Shown: positions 23,876-31,931 of the stretch, piece by piece
Numbering within the stretch: position 1 is the first letter of the stretch
How the letters are laid out: each line of letters opens with the position of its first letter
DNA from: Vicinamibacterales bacterium
GTDB taxonomy: Bacteria; Acidobacteriota; Vicinamibacteria; Vicinamibacterales; UBA2999
Length of the DNA stretch: 64,000 nucleotides
Assembly (NCBI GenBank): GCA_041659285.1
Contig: JBAZYO010000012.1
Span: 131,794-195,793 of the forward strand
Direction of reading: 5' to 3'
Position numbers and translations under genes: made by a program
Notes under the pieces: model-generated
What the model was told of the DNA's origin: nothing
Database searches by the model: none
Seen by the model: only the letters and a program-made list of their open reading frames with translations

Positions 23876-25078
23876 CTACGGCAAGCCTCCCTCTTTCTTG
23901 AAGGCGGCGATGTCAGCGGCCACGAGCTTCACCGGGACGATCGTCGGGTTCGATCCGCCCTTGGAGTCCTTTTCGGGATCGACGCCTCGGGCGCCGCCGG
24001 ACGCGGTCACCTGCGCCGACTTCTTCTCGCCGCCGCCGGTCGGCAGCATGCGGTTCAACCCGAACCCGCGCTTCTTCGGCTCGTCTTCCTTCTTTTCCGC
24101 TTCCTTCTTCTCGCCGGCCTTGGCGTCGCCGCCGGCCAGGCCCGCCGCGCCCGGATCAACCGTCGCAATCGCCGTCACCGGCACGGGCTTGTAGCTGATG
24201 TTCTTCGCGTAGCGCGGCTGCACGGTGGCGGTCGCCGCCAGCTTCTGCGCGGCAATCTGTTTGGTGATGCGATCGAGGCGCTCCTGCATTTCCGGATGCG
24301 ACGCGAACAAGCCGCGCTTCCCGGTGGACGCCTTGTTGCGCTCCTTCAACGTGGTCAGAAAGCTGACGAGGCCGCTCGGCGCGTAGCCGGTCTTGTTGGC
24401 CAGCGCCACGCCCTTCTCGTCCGACTCGTTCTCCTCCGCCCGGCCGAAGCCGCGCTCGACGATGTTGTCGTAGGTGGCGGTGACCGCGCGCTCCATGAGC
24501 GCGGATGAGCCCGAGAGCGTTTCCGCCGCGCCCATCTGCACCGCCTTGCTCTTCTGGATGGCGCGAATGGTGTGCTTTTCGGTGACGTGGATGATCTCGT
24601 GGCCCAGCACGCCGGCCAGCTCCGCTTCGTTCTTGATCAGGGCGAGCGCGCCGCGCGTGATGTGCACGTAGCCGCCCGGCGCGGCAAACGCGTTGACGCC
24701 GTCGGTGTCGAGCACGACAAAGGTCCACGGCAGCGCCGGGCGCGTGCTGCCCTGCGCCAGCGCCGTGCCGACCAGCGCGACGTAGCGGTGCACGCCGGCG
24801 TCCTGGGCGACGCCGTAGCGGGTGCGGATGCGCTCGCTGACGGCGGCGCCGAGCTCCTGCTCCTCCGCGTCCGTCATCTGCAGGTCGCGGACGTCGTTCG
24901 CCTTCTTGGCGATGGTTAGGCCCTTGCCGATCTGGCCGAGCTGGTCCCGTGCTCCGCCTTCGCCTCGGCCTTCGGCCTCGGCTACGGCGCGACTCGGGCC
25001 GCTGCCACTCGAGCGGCCCTCGGCCAGTCCGGTATACATGCAGGTCAAGGCCAGTCCGAACACCGCGGTACGCATCAT
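23876..25078 (-). CDS. M48-family metalloprotease (secreted/lipoprotein-like)
   Basis: A 400-residue zinc protease. The N-terminus (MMRTAVFGLALTCMYTGLAEG) acts as a signal. The catalytic motif HEIIHVTEKH (about residue 165) and the third-ligand region ENESDEKGVALANKTGY identify the M48 family of BepA/LoiP-like periplasmic proteases involved in outer-membrane quality control. Residues ~24-46 (SSGSGPSRAVAEAEGRGEGGA) are encoded by a palindromic repeat. A Lys/Glu-rich tail (AKAGEKKEAEKKEDEPKKRG) follows the catalytic domain. ATGA overlap with the cyclase gene upstream. Confidence 0.88.
   Translation of the reverse strand: MMRTAVFGLALTCMYTGLAEGRSSGSGPSRAVAEAEGRGEGGARDQLGQIGKGLTIAKKANDVRDLQMTDAEEQELGAAVSERIRTRYGVAQDAGVHRYVALVGTALAQGSTRPALPWTFVVLDTDGVNAFAAPGGYVHITRGALALIKNEAELAGVLGHEIIHVTEKHTIRAIQKSKAVQMGAAETLSGSSALMERAVTATYDNIVERGFGRAEENESDEKGVALANKTGYAPSGLVSFLTTLKERNKASTGKRGLFASHPEMQERLDRITKQIAAQKLAATATVQPRYAKNISYKPVPVTAIATVDPGAAGLAGGDAKAGEKKEAEKKEDEPKKRGFGLNRMLPTGGGEKKSAQVTASGGARGVDPEKDSKGGSNPTIVPVKLVAADIAAFKKEGGLP
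24953..25003. repeat. Palindromic repeat inside M48 protease gene
   Basis: ctccgccttcgcctcggcc / ttc / ggcctcggctacggcg folds on itself around GGCC-TTC-GGCC. The flanks CCGCCTTCG and CTACGGCG match the dispersed palindrome family. It encodes the low-complexity AEAEGRGEGG stretch between signal peptide and catalytic domain. Confidence 0.6.
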
Positions 25079-27072
25079 GATGTTTTGACCTCAAAAATCG
25101 CGACGGGTTTGCTTTTGCCTTTTACGATCACGTCGCCGAGGGGATGAATATCATAACTTCCTTTGAGCCGGGTCCGGGTGGCGTCGCTGATGATGATCCG
25201 GGTGCCGTAATCCTTGTTCAGCGACTCGAGCCGGGCCCCCAGGTTCACCGCGTCGCCAATCACCGTGTAGCTCATGATCGTGTCTGAGCCGATGTTGCCG
25301 GCCACCATGTCGCCGGTATTGATGCCGATGCCGATGTCGAGGGCGGCCCGCCCCTGGCTCTGCCACTGCCGGTTGAGTTGGTCGAGGGCCGTGATCATGG
25401 CCAGCGCCGCCGCCACGGCGTGCTCGGCGTGGTCCGGGTCGTCGAGCGGCGCCCCGAACAGCGCCATCACCATGTCGCCCACGAACTTGTCCACCGTGCC
25501 GTGGTGGTCGAACACCACCGCGACCATCCGCGTGAAGTACTCGTTGAGCTGCTTCACCACGTCTTCGGGGGTGCCCTTCTCCGACAACGCGGTAAACCCG
25601 CGTACGTCGGAGAACAGCACCGTCATGTTGCGCCGCGCGCCGCCCAGCGCCGCCAGCGACGGGTCGGCCACCAGCTGGTCGTAGACGTCCTTGGACACGT
25701 AGCGCGAGAACAGCTTCTTGACCTGGCGCTTCTCCCGGCCTTCGACGACGTATTTCCAGGCGAGATCGCCGACAAACGCGAGGATGACGGCGACCGCGGG
25801 CACCGTGACCGGAACCCAGATGCCGCCGCCGAACTGCCAGACGGAGAACCACGCCAGCGCCGCGACGATGGCCGCCAAGGCCGTGCCGGTAATCCAGGCG
25901 CTGGCGCTGAAGCCGACCACGGCGACAAGCATGGCGAGGCCCACCGTCAGCGCCACACCAACCCACGGCACCGCCGGCGCGGTCGATCGTCCGCTCAGCA
26001 TTCCGTCGATGACGCTGGCGTGAATCTCGGGCCCCGACATCTTGCCTTCGCCAAACGGAGTGTTGAATACGTCGTGCAGGCCCTGGGCGGTGGCGCCCAC
26101 CAGCACGATGCGATCCTTGAACAGGGCGGGATCGATCTGCGGCTTCTGGCCTTCGAGGATCTGCTGCTGCGAGTAGAAGAGGTCGTAGAACGAGAACGCG
26201 GTGAAGGACGGCTGCCCGGCGGCATCCTGTGTCGGGCCGCGGTATGGCACGAGCGCGCGACAGGCGACCAGCCGCTGCCGTTCGTAGCCGGCAACCTGTT
26301 CATTCACCAGGGGCGATCGCGAATCCCCAAGGGCCAGCCGTCCGGCGTCGACGCCAACGTCCGGCGCCGCGAGACCACGCGCGATGGCCACGGCCGCGAG
26401 AGGCAACGACGGGACGGCGCGCTCGCCGACGCGAATCATCGGCGGGGTCCGGCGCATGGGACCATCGCTGTCGAGGACGAACAGGGTGTGGCCGATCCCG
26501 CGAGCGGCCGCCGCCAGCGCCGGGAACGGCGGCGTCAGCATGGGCCGCCGCTCCACGCAGTCGTCGATGCGATAGGGTTGATTCAACGACGCCGCCGACA
26601 GGTCCACGGCCAGCGCACGCGAGGGATCGAGCAGTTCCTCGCTGGCCGCCGCGGCGGCGTGCACGACCATCGCGGCCTTCCTGGTGGATTCCACCAGCGC
26701 GGCATCGGATTCCTCACCGGTCCACTCGGCGGCGCCGACCATGAAGCGGCGCTGATCGCGCTCGGCAAACAGGACGTCGTAAACGATCACCCTGGCGCCG
26801 GCGGCGGCGAGGTAGTCGATCAGCGTTGCGTGCACGAGCCTTGGCCACGGCCAGCGGCCCACAATCGGCTCCATGCGCCCGATGCTGTCGTCGCCGATCT
26901 CCACGATCGCGATGGCCGGTGCCGGACCCGCGGCGCGGGCGGTGGCCCGCACACGGAGGTCGTAGGTGCTGAGTTCGATGTCGCGAACGAAGGGGAGAAG
27001 GCCGAGCGCGCCCGCGAGAATCGCGGCAGAGAGGCCGATGCCGAAAAACGAGAGTCGTTTTCGCGTCTGCAT
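25075..27072 (-). CDS. CHASE2-domain adenylate cyclase
   Basis: A 665-residue membrane enzyme. An N-terminal helix (~8-28) leads to a periplasmic CHASE2 sensor domain (LSTYDLRVRATA, GDDSIGRMEPIVGRWPWPR, IDPALFKDRIVLVGATAQGLHDVFNTPFG), followed by about three helices (~360-430) and a class III cyclase domain: TVLFSDVRGFTALSE with a metal Asp, GTVDKFVGDMVMALFG, and YTVIGDAVNLGARLESL. The Lys in VDKF and Asp in IGDAVN are those expected for ATP, so cAMP rather than cGMP is the likely product. A neighbouring channel carries a cyclic-nucleotide domain. The tRNA gene lies 5 bp upstream. Confidence 0.9.
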   Translation of the reverse strand: MQTRKRLSFFGIGLSAAILAGALGLLPFVRDIELSTYDLRVRATARAAGPAPAIAIVEIGDDSIGRMEPIVGRWPWPRLVHATLIDYLAAAGARVIVYDVLFAERDQRRFMVGAAEWTGEESDAALVESTRKAAMVVHAAAAASEELLDPSRALAVDLSAASLNQPYRIDDCVERRPMLTPPFPALAAAARGIGHTLFVLDSDGPMRRTPPMIRVGERAVPSLPLAAVAIARGLAAPDVGVDAGRLALGDSRSPLVNEQVAGYERQRLVACRALVPYRGPTQDAAGQPSFTAFSFYDLFYSQQQILEGQKPQIDPALFKDRIVLVGATAQGLHDVFNTPFGEGKMSGPEIHASVIDGMLSGRSTAPAVPWVGVALTVGLAMLVAVVGFSASAWITGTALAAIVAALAWFSVWQFGGGIWVPVTVPAVAVILAFVGDLAWKYVVEGREKRQVKKLFSRYVSKDVYDQLVADPSLAALGGARRNMTVLFSDVRGFTALSEKGTPEDVVKQLNEYFTRMVAVVFDHHGTVDKFVGDMVMALFGAPLDDPDHAEHAVAAALAMITALDQLNRQWQSQGRAALDIGIGINTGDMVAGNIGSDTIMSYTVIGDAVNLGARLESLNKDYGTRIIISDATRTRLKGSYDIHPLGDVIVKGKSKPVAIFEVKTS

Positions 27073-27077
27073 CGGTG

Positions 27078-27152
27078 TGGTACCGCTACGGGGATTCGAA
27101 CCCCGGTGTCCAGACTGAGAATCTGGCGTCCTGACCCCTAGACGATAGCGGC
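27078..27152 (-). tRNA. tRNA-Glu (CTC), CCA encoded
   Basis: The minus strand folds as a cloverleaf: acceptor GCCGCTA / TAGCGGT (G1-T72 wobble), anticodon stem CCAGA/TCTGG with loop TTCTCAG giving anticodon CTC (reads GAG, Glu), T arm CCGGGGTTCGAATCCCCG, discriminator A and an encoded CCA (27078-27080). It lies just upstream of the cyclase gene on the same strand. Confidence 0.93.
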
Positions 27153-27229
27153 ACTAGGGACTACGAACCTCTAATGATAGTGACCCACGGGCCACAGGGT
27201 CAAGCGCCCGCGGGTGAGATAATGGCTGG

Positions 27230-27991
27230 ATGCCGTTCGGACGCCTCATTCTGTGCCTCGGATTGCTCGCCGGATCGCTGGCGTGCGGCACTGCCCCGCC
27301 GGCCCAGCCGCCCGCTCCGGCGGCCCCTTCCGTCGACCCCGCCACCGCCGGATCGATCACCGCCGCCGTGGTTTTCGAGGGTGCGCCGCCGCCGGTCCAG
27401 ATGATCCGGCTGGATGGCGACCCCAGGTGCGTAACGGCGAACGGCGCCGGCGAGCGGCCCAACGAGCTGATCGTGCTGGGCGCCGGGCAGGCGCTGCAGA
27501 ACGTCTTCATCTACGTCAAGGACGGCATGACCGGCCACACCTTCCCCATCCCGGCCGAGCCGGTCATGCTCGACCAGGACAAATGCCGCTACTCGCCGCG
27601 CGTGCTGGGCGTGCGCGTGGGCCAGCCGCTGACCATTCGCAACAGCGATCCGCTGTTGCACAACGTGCGGGCCGAGGGCAAGATCAACCAGTCCTTCAAC
27701 ATGTCCACGCCGGTCGAGGGCGTCAGCTTCAATCGCACCTTCGCCACCCGCGAGGTGATGGTCGCGATTCGGTGCGACGTGCACGCCTGGATGAGCGCCT
27801 ACGTCGGCGTGCTCGAGCATCCGTACTTCGGCACCACCGGCGCCGACGGCCGCGTCGTGCTCAACAACCTGCCGCCGGGCACCTACACGATCGAGGCCTG
27901 GCACGAGACGCTCGGCGTGAAGACGCAACAGGTGACGGTCGGCGCGAAAGAATCGAAGGATGTCAGTTTCACATTCGCACGCGGAGAATAG
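27230..27991 (+). CDS. Cupredoxin-like secreted protein beside ctaB
   Basis: A 253-residue protein with an export signal (LILCLGLLAGSLAC, possibly a lipoprotein). The middle part (residues ~45-200) is cupredoxin-like: LLHNVRAEG supplies a His and IRCDVHAWM supplies the Cys-x2-His-x2-Met set of a type 1 copper site. A C-terminal carboxypeptidase-regulatory-like strand domain follows (ADGRVVLNNLPPGTYTIEAWHE). It opens the gene group with heme O synthase, an ABC-2 transporter and DUF420, so a role in copper handling for cytochrome oxidase is plausible. Confidence 0.75.
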   Translation: MPFGRLILCLGLLAGSLACGTAPPAQPPAPAAPSVDPATAGSITAAVVFEGAPPPVQMIRLDGDPRCVTANGAGERPNELIVLGAGQALQNVFIYVKDGMTGHTFPIPAEPVMLDQDKCRYSPRVLGVRVGQPLTIRNSDPLLHNVRAEGKINQSFNMSTPVEGVSFNRTFATREVMVAIRCDVHAWMSAYVGVLEHPYFGTTGADGRVVLNNLPPGTYTIEAWHETLGVKTQQVTVGAKESKDVSFTFARGE

Positions 27992-28949
27992 TCCGGCTAA
28001 AGCCGGACTCCACATGGCAGCCGAAGGCGGACTCCACATGGCGGCGGACGCCAGCGTCCACCTCGGCGATCAAGCCAAGACGGCGGCGCCGTCGCGGGCG
28101 GCCGACTTCGTCACGCTGACCAAGCCGCGGCTCAACTTCCTCGTCCTGCTGACGACGGCGGCGGCGTATTCGCTGGGCGCCGGTCCGGATTCGACGATCG
28201 TTGACTTCGCGCATACGCTGCTCGGCACGTTTCTCGTCGCCGGCGGCGCCTCCGCCCTCAACCAGGTGTGGGAGCGCGCGACCGACCGGCTGATGCGCCG
28301 GACGCGGATGCGCCCCATCGCCGACCGGCGGATGGGGCCGATGGTCGGCATCCTGTTCGGCCTCGCCCTGATCGCGGCCGGCACCGCGGAGCTCGCATAT
28401 TTCCTCAACGTGCTTTCGGCCGGCGTGGCGTTCTTCACCGCCGCCAGCTACGTGCTGTTCTACACGCCGCTCAAGGTGCGCACCTCGCTGTCGACCATCG
28501 TCGGGGCGCTGCCGGGCGCGCTGCCCGCGGTGATCGGCTGGGCCGCGGCCACCAACACGCTGTCAATCGAGGGCTGGGTGCTGTTCGGCATCGTCTTCAT
28601 GTGGCAGATGCCGCACTTCCTGGCGATTGCGTGGCTGTATCGCGACGAGTACGCGCGCGCCGGCATGCCGTTGCTGCCGGTAATCCAGCCGGACGGGCGA
28701 TCGACGGGGCGCCAGGCCGTGATCTACACGGCCGCTCTCGTGCCGCTGAGCATGATGCCGACCGGCGTCGGCCTGGCCTCGTTGTGGTACATGGTCGGCG
28801 CGCTCACCCTGGGCGCCGTGCTGATGCTGCTCAGCGTCGAGTTCTCGGCCAAGCGCAACATGGACACCGCCAGACGCCTGTTCTTCGGGTCGATTCTCTA
28901 CTTGCCGATCCTCTGGGCCATGCTGGTCTTCGATCACCGGGCCCATTGA
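27960..28949 (+). CDS. ctaB: Protoheme IX farnesyltransferase (heme O synthase)
   Basis: A UbiA-superfamily prenyltransferase that makes heme O from protoheme and farnesyl diphosphate in the inner membrane. The signature NQVWERATDRLMRRTRMRP (about residues 100-118) matches the Nxxx(D/E)xxxDxxMxRTxxRP motif, LTKPRLNFLVLLTT marks the first helix, and MWQMPHFLAIAWLYRDEYARAGMP is the second conserved loop. About eight helices are seen. The start is uncertain: ATGs at 27960, 28014 and 28038 are in frame, and the first ~30 residues (SPAKAGLHMAAEGGLHMAAD) are encoded by repeats. Confidence 0.92.
   Translation: MSVSHSHAENSPAKAGLHMAAEGGLHMAADASVHLGDQAKTAAPSRAADFVTLTKPRLNFLVLLTTAAAYSLGAGPDSTIVDFAHTLLGTFLVAGGASALNQVWERATDRLMRRTRMRPIADRRMGPMVGILFGLALIAAGTAELAYFLNVLSAGVAFFTAASYVLFYTPLKVRTSLSTIVGALPGALPAVIGWAAATNTLSIEGWVLFGIVFMWQMPHFLAIAWLYRDEYARAGMPLLPVIQPDGRSTGRQAVIYTAALVPLSMMPTGVGLASLWYMVGALTLGAVLMLLSVEFSAKRNMDTARRLFFGSILYLPILWAMLVFDHRAH
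27991..28041. repeat. Tandem ggactccacatgg repeat at the start of ctaB
   Basis: GTCCGGCTAAAGCCGGAC is a near-perfect palindrome followed by tccacatgg, and ggcggactccacatgg repeats 24 bp later. It is the same family as the two copies at 42733-42799 (GTCCGGCT...AGCCGGAC). It overlaps the possible start codons of ctaB. Confidence 0.7.
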
Positions 28950-29073
28950 ACGTGAACCTGACGGGAGGGCAACACTTGTCGGGAGGACACCATCTGTCGG
29001 GAGGGCGCGACTTGTCGGAACCGTTTGAGTTGTTTGAGGCGTTTGAGTTGTCTGTGACATCTGCGGCCCTGGC
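28950..29073. repeat. Mixed tandem repeats and half-copy of cloverleaf arm
   Basis: Three cttgtcgggagg-like units (28974-29015), then tttgagttg units (29025-29052), then tctgtgacatctgcggccctggc, which matches the right outer arm of the cloverleaf at 19695-19725. A second fragment, gtcatctgcggccttgg (29085-29102), lies inside the start of the ABC transporter gene and encodes SSAALE. Confidence 0.6.
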
Positions 29074-30009
29074 ATGACCTCGACGTCATCTGCGGCCTTG
29101 GAAGTAACGAATTTGCGGCACCGTTACGGTGACCGCGAGTCGTTGCGCGGGCTCGGGTTTTCGGTGAGCGCCGGCGACATGTTCGCGCTGCTCGGCCCCA
29201 ACGGCGGCGGCAAGACCACGCTGTTCCGGATCATCAGCACCCTGATCAAACCCACCTCGGGCACCGTGGAGGTGTTCGGCCTCGACGTGGCGAAGCAGCC
29301 GTCGGAGGCGCGCAAGCGGCTGGGGGTCGTGTTCCAGTCGGCGGCAGTGGACCCGTGGCTCACGGTGCTCGAGAACCTTCGCCATCACGGCTACCTGTAT
29401 GGCCTGTCGGGGGCGCCGCTGGCACGCGGCATCGAGCGCGCGCTGGAACGGTTCGGGCTGAGCCCGCGCGCCGGCGACCGCGTCGGCACCCTCAGCGGCG
29501 GCCTCCGCCGCCGCGTCGAGTTGGCCAAGGCGCTGTTGCCGGAGCCGCCCCTGCTCGTGCTGGACGAGCCCAGCAGCGGCCTCGACCCCACCGCCCGCCG
29601 CGAGTTACTGCAAGAGTTGCGGCGCCTGCGCGAAGATGCCGGCACGACCATCGTGCTGACCACGCACATGATCGAGGAAGCGGCGGTGTCGGACCGCGTC
29701 GGCATTCTTCACGAAGGACAGCTGGTGGCGATCGGCGCGCCCGCCGACCTGGTGGACGCCATCGGCGCCGACGTGCTGACGATCGACCCCGTCGGTTCCG
29801 CGGATGCCCTCAAGCCGAAGCTCGAGCAGACGTTCGGCATCGACTTCACGGTGGTCGGCGCGACGTTGCGCATCGAGCGGCGCCGGGCGCACGAGTTCGT
29901 GCCGACGCTGGTCGAGGCGTTCGGCCCGGACATCGCCAGCGTGTCGGTGGGCAAGCCGACGCTGGAAGACGTGTTCGTGCACCACACCGGAACGAGGCTG
30001 TCTTCATGA
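29074..30009 (+). CDS. ABC-2 type transporter ATP-binding protein
   Basis: A 311-residue ATPase with Walker A GPNGGGKTT, signature LSGGLRRRVELAKALL, Walker B LLVLDEPSSGLDP and switch His TTHMIEEA. The C-terminal ~80 residues form the accessory part usual in DrrA/CcmA-like subunits. It pairs with the permease at 30080. Its place after heme O synthase suggests export connected with cytochrome oxidase assembly, but no substrate can be named. The first residues (MTSTSSAALEV) derive partly from a repeat fragment. Confidence 0.92.
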   Translation: MTSTSSAALEVTNLRHRYGDRESLRGLGFSVSAGDMFALLGPNGGGKTTLFRIISTLIKPTSGTVEVFGLDVAKQPSEARKRLGVVFQSAAVDPWLTVLENLRHHGYLYGLSGAPLARGIERALERFGLSPRAGDRVGTLSGGLRRRVELAKALLPEPPLLVLDEPSSGLDPTARRELLQELRRLREDAGTTIVLTTHMIEEAAVSDRVGILHEGQLVAIGAPADLVDAIGADVLTIDPVGSADALKPKLEQTFGIDFTVVGATLRIERRRAHEFVPTLVEAFGPDIASVSVGKPTLEDVFVHHTGTRLSS

Positions 30010-30013
30010 TCAC

Positions 30014-30079
30014 GGCACGCGGCGGAACTAAAGTTCCGCCCTCCTGGCGACAGAGACCTGAAATTCCGCCCTTCTGGCG
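30014..30079. repeat. Palindrome and degenerate direct repeat between ABC genes
   Basis: GGCGGAACTAAAGTTCCGCC is a perfect 9-bp stem with 2-nt loop. The following aagttccgccctcctggcgaca recurs in degenerate form as aaattccgcccttctggcgatg, whose end supplies the permease start codon region. Confidence 0.7.
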
Positions 30080-30835
30080 ATGAGCATGATACTGGCCACT
30101 TATTCGCTGTGGCGGCGCGACGTGATCCGCTTCCTGCGGCAGCCGAGCCGCGTCGTCGGGGCGCTGCTGACTCCGGTGATCTTCTGGTTCGTGATCGGAT
30201 CGGGCCTGGGCTCGTCGTTCCAGGCCGGCACGGCCGAGGGCGGCTTCCTGCCGTACTACTTTCCAGGCTCACTGGCGTTGATCGTGCTGTTCACCGCGAT
30301 CTTCTCGACCATCTCGATCATCGAGGATCGGCAGGAAGGCTTCCTCCAGGGTGTGCTGGCGTCGCCGGCGCCGCGCGCGGCGATCGTGCTCGGCAAGGCG
30401 CTGGGCAGCACGACGCTGGCGGTGCTCAACGGCCTGGTCTTCCTGCTGCTGTTGCCGTTCTCGGGGCTGACGCCGAGCGCGGGCGACGTGGTGGCGGCGA
30501 TTGCCTGCGTGGCGCTGCTGGGGCTGGCGCTCAGCGGGCTGGGCATCATGATCGCGTGGCCGTTGCGATCCACCCAGGGCTTCCACGCCATCATGAACGT
30601 GGCGCTGGTGCCGATGTGGCTGCTGTCGGGCGCGCTGTTCCCGGCGACCGGCGCGTCGGGCTGGGTGCAGGTGCTGATGCGCCTCAACCCGCTGACGCCG
30701 GCGGTGGAGATCCTGCGGGCGTTTCTCACCGGCGTGCCTGCCGCCAACCTCGCGTCCGCCGCGGGCACCGTCGCGGTGTTCGCGCTCGTCACCCTGTCGA
30801 TCAGCACGCTGCTGGTGAGCCGCCCATCCCAATGA
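30080..30835 (+). CDS. ABC-2 type transporter permease
   Basis: A 251-residue membrane protein with six helices and the ABC-2 fold: RFLRQPSRVVGALLTPVIFWFVIGSGLG, then an SIIEDRQEGFLQGVLASPAPRAAIVLGK loop and LMRLNPLTPAVEILRAFLTG near the end. It forms the channel for the ATPase encoded upstream. The gap of ~70 bp between them is filled by a palindromic repeat. Its stop overlaps the start of the DUF420 gene as ATGA, so all three are likely cotranscribed. Confidence 0.9.
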   Translation: MSMILATYSLWRRDVIRFLRQPSRVVGALLTPVIFWFVIGSGLGSSFQAGTAEGGFLPYYFPGSLALIVLFTAIFSTISIIEDRQEGFLQGVLASPAPRAAIVLGKALGSTTLAVLNGLVFLLLLPFSGLTPSAGDVVAAIACVALLGLALSGLGIMIAWPLRSTQGFHAIMNVALVPMWLLSGALFPATGASGWVQVLMRLNPLTPAVEILRAFLTGVPAANLASAAGTVAVFALVTLSISTLLVSRPSQ

Positions 30836-31245
30836 CCGTCACCGACCTGCCCGCACTCAACGCCACGCTGAACGCGATTTCGTTCGTCCTGCTGACGACC
30901 GGCTACATCCTGATCCGGCGCGGCCACCGTCAGGCACACAAGCGCTGCATGATCGCCGCGCTCGTGATGTCGGCGGCGTTCCTGACGTCGTACGTGGTGT
31001 ATCACCTGCAGGTGGGCTCGGTGCCGTTCCAGCGGACCGGGTGGATCCGGACGGTGTACTTCCTCGTCCTGATTCCCCACGTCATCCTGGCCGTCGCCAT
31101 CGTCCCGATGGTTGTCATCACCGTGTCGAGAGCGCTGTCGAGCCGCTTCGACAAGCACAAGCAGATCGCGCGATGGACGCTGCCGCTGTGGCTTTATGTC
31201 TCGGTAACGGGCGTCGTCGTCTACTTGATGCTCTATCGGATGTAA
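30832..31245 (+). CDS. DUF420 family membrane protein
   Basis: A 137-residue protein with four helices; LPALNATLNAISFVLLTTGYILIRRGHRQAHKRCM and the later YHLQVGSVPFQ, IPHVILAV and HKQIARWTLPLWLYVSVTGVVVY identify DUF420, a family found with cytochrome oxidase and heme genes. The conserved histidines (HRQAHK, H in YHL, H in PHV, HKQ) may bind heme or metal. Function is not established. Position supports a role in respiratory complex maturation. Confidence 0.88.
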   Translation: MTVTDLPALNATLNAISFVLLTTGYILIRRGHRQAHKRCMIAALVMSAAFLTSYVVYHLQVGSVPFQRTGWIRTVYFLVLIPHVILAVAIVPMVVITVSRALSSRFDKHKQIARWTLPLWLYVSVTGVVVYLMLYRM

Positions 31246-31268
31246 CCGCCGCTGCACGCCGGCCTGCG

Positions 31269-31931
31269 TCACGACAGTTCGGATCGATGGGCGATGGCGA
31301 AGGTGATGAGCGCGTTGACGCCGCGCAGCTTCAGCTTGTCGCCGATGTTCGCGCGATGGTGCTCCACCGTTCGCGGGCTGATGAACAGAACCTCGCCAAT
31401 CTCGCGGCTGGTCTTGCCCTGGGCCACCAGCGCGAGCACCTGGCGCTCGGCCGGCGTGAGGTCCGCGAGGCCCGGTGTCGCGGTCTCCAGCGCGTCAGCC
31501 CTCTGCCGGCGCGCCAGCAGCAGCGCCGACAGTTGCGGGCTGACGTAGCGCTGGCCGTCCCGCACCTGGCGGACACACTCAAGGATCTGGCTGGCGGCGG
31601 CATCCTTCAGCAGGTAGCCGTCCAGCCCCGAGTCGAGCGCCTTGTTCACGAGTCCCGCGTCCTTGTGCGCCGTCAGCAGCACCGCCTTCACCGGCAACCG
31701 CAACTGCTGCACCGCCAGCGCCACCTCGATGCCGTCCTTGCCGGGCATCTCCAGGTCGAGCACGGCCACGTCCGGCAGGGTCTCCTGGATGCGGGTGAGC
31801 GCGACGTCACCGTTTTCGGCCTCCGCGACCACGGTCACGCCGGGCGCCGCGTCGAGCACCAGGCGCAGGCCCATGCGGAACACCGGGTGGTCGTCGGCCA
31901 GCAGCACGCGAACTGCCGCCTTGCCGCTCAT
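31269..31931 (-). CDS. NarL/FixJ-type response regulator
   Basis: A 220-residue regulator: receiver domain (LLADDHPVFRMGLRLVLDAA, phospho-acceptor Asp in VAVLDLEMPGKDG, about residue 58, and Lys in VLLTAHKDAG) and a LuxR-type HTH (LTPAERQVLALVAQGKTSREIGEVLFISPRTVEHHRANIG). It is the partner of the sensor kinase upstream, whose stop it overlaps as ATGA (31928-31931). Targets unknown; the palindrome at 34954-34963 upstream of the kinase is a possible autoregulatory site. Confidence 0.92.
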   Translation of the reverse strand: MSGKAAVRVLLADDHPVFRMGLRLVLDAAPGVTVVAEAENGDVALTRIQETLPDVAVLDLEMPGKDGIEVALAVQQLRLPVKAVLLTAHKDAGLVNKALDSGLDGYLLKDAAASQILECVRQVRDGQRYVSPQLSALLLARRQRADALETATPGLADLTPAERQVLALVAQGKTSREIGEVLFISPRTVEHHRANIGDKLKLRGVNALITFAIAHRSELS

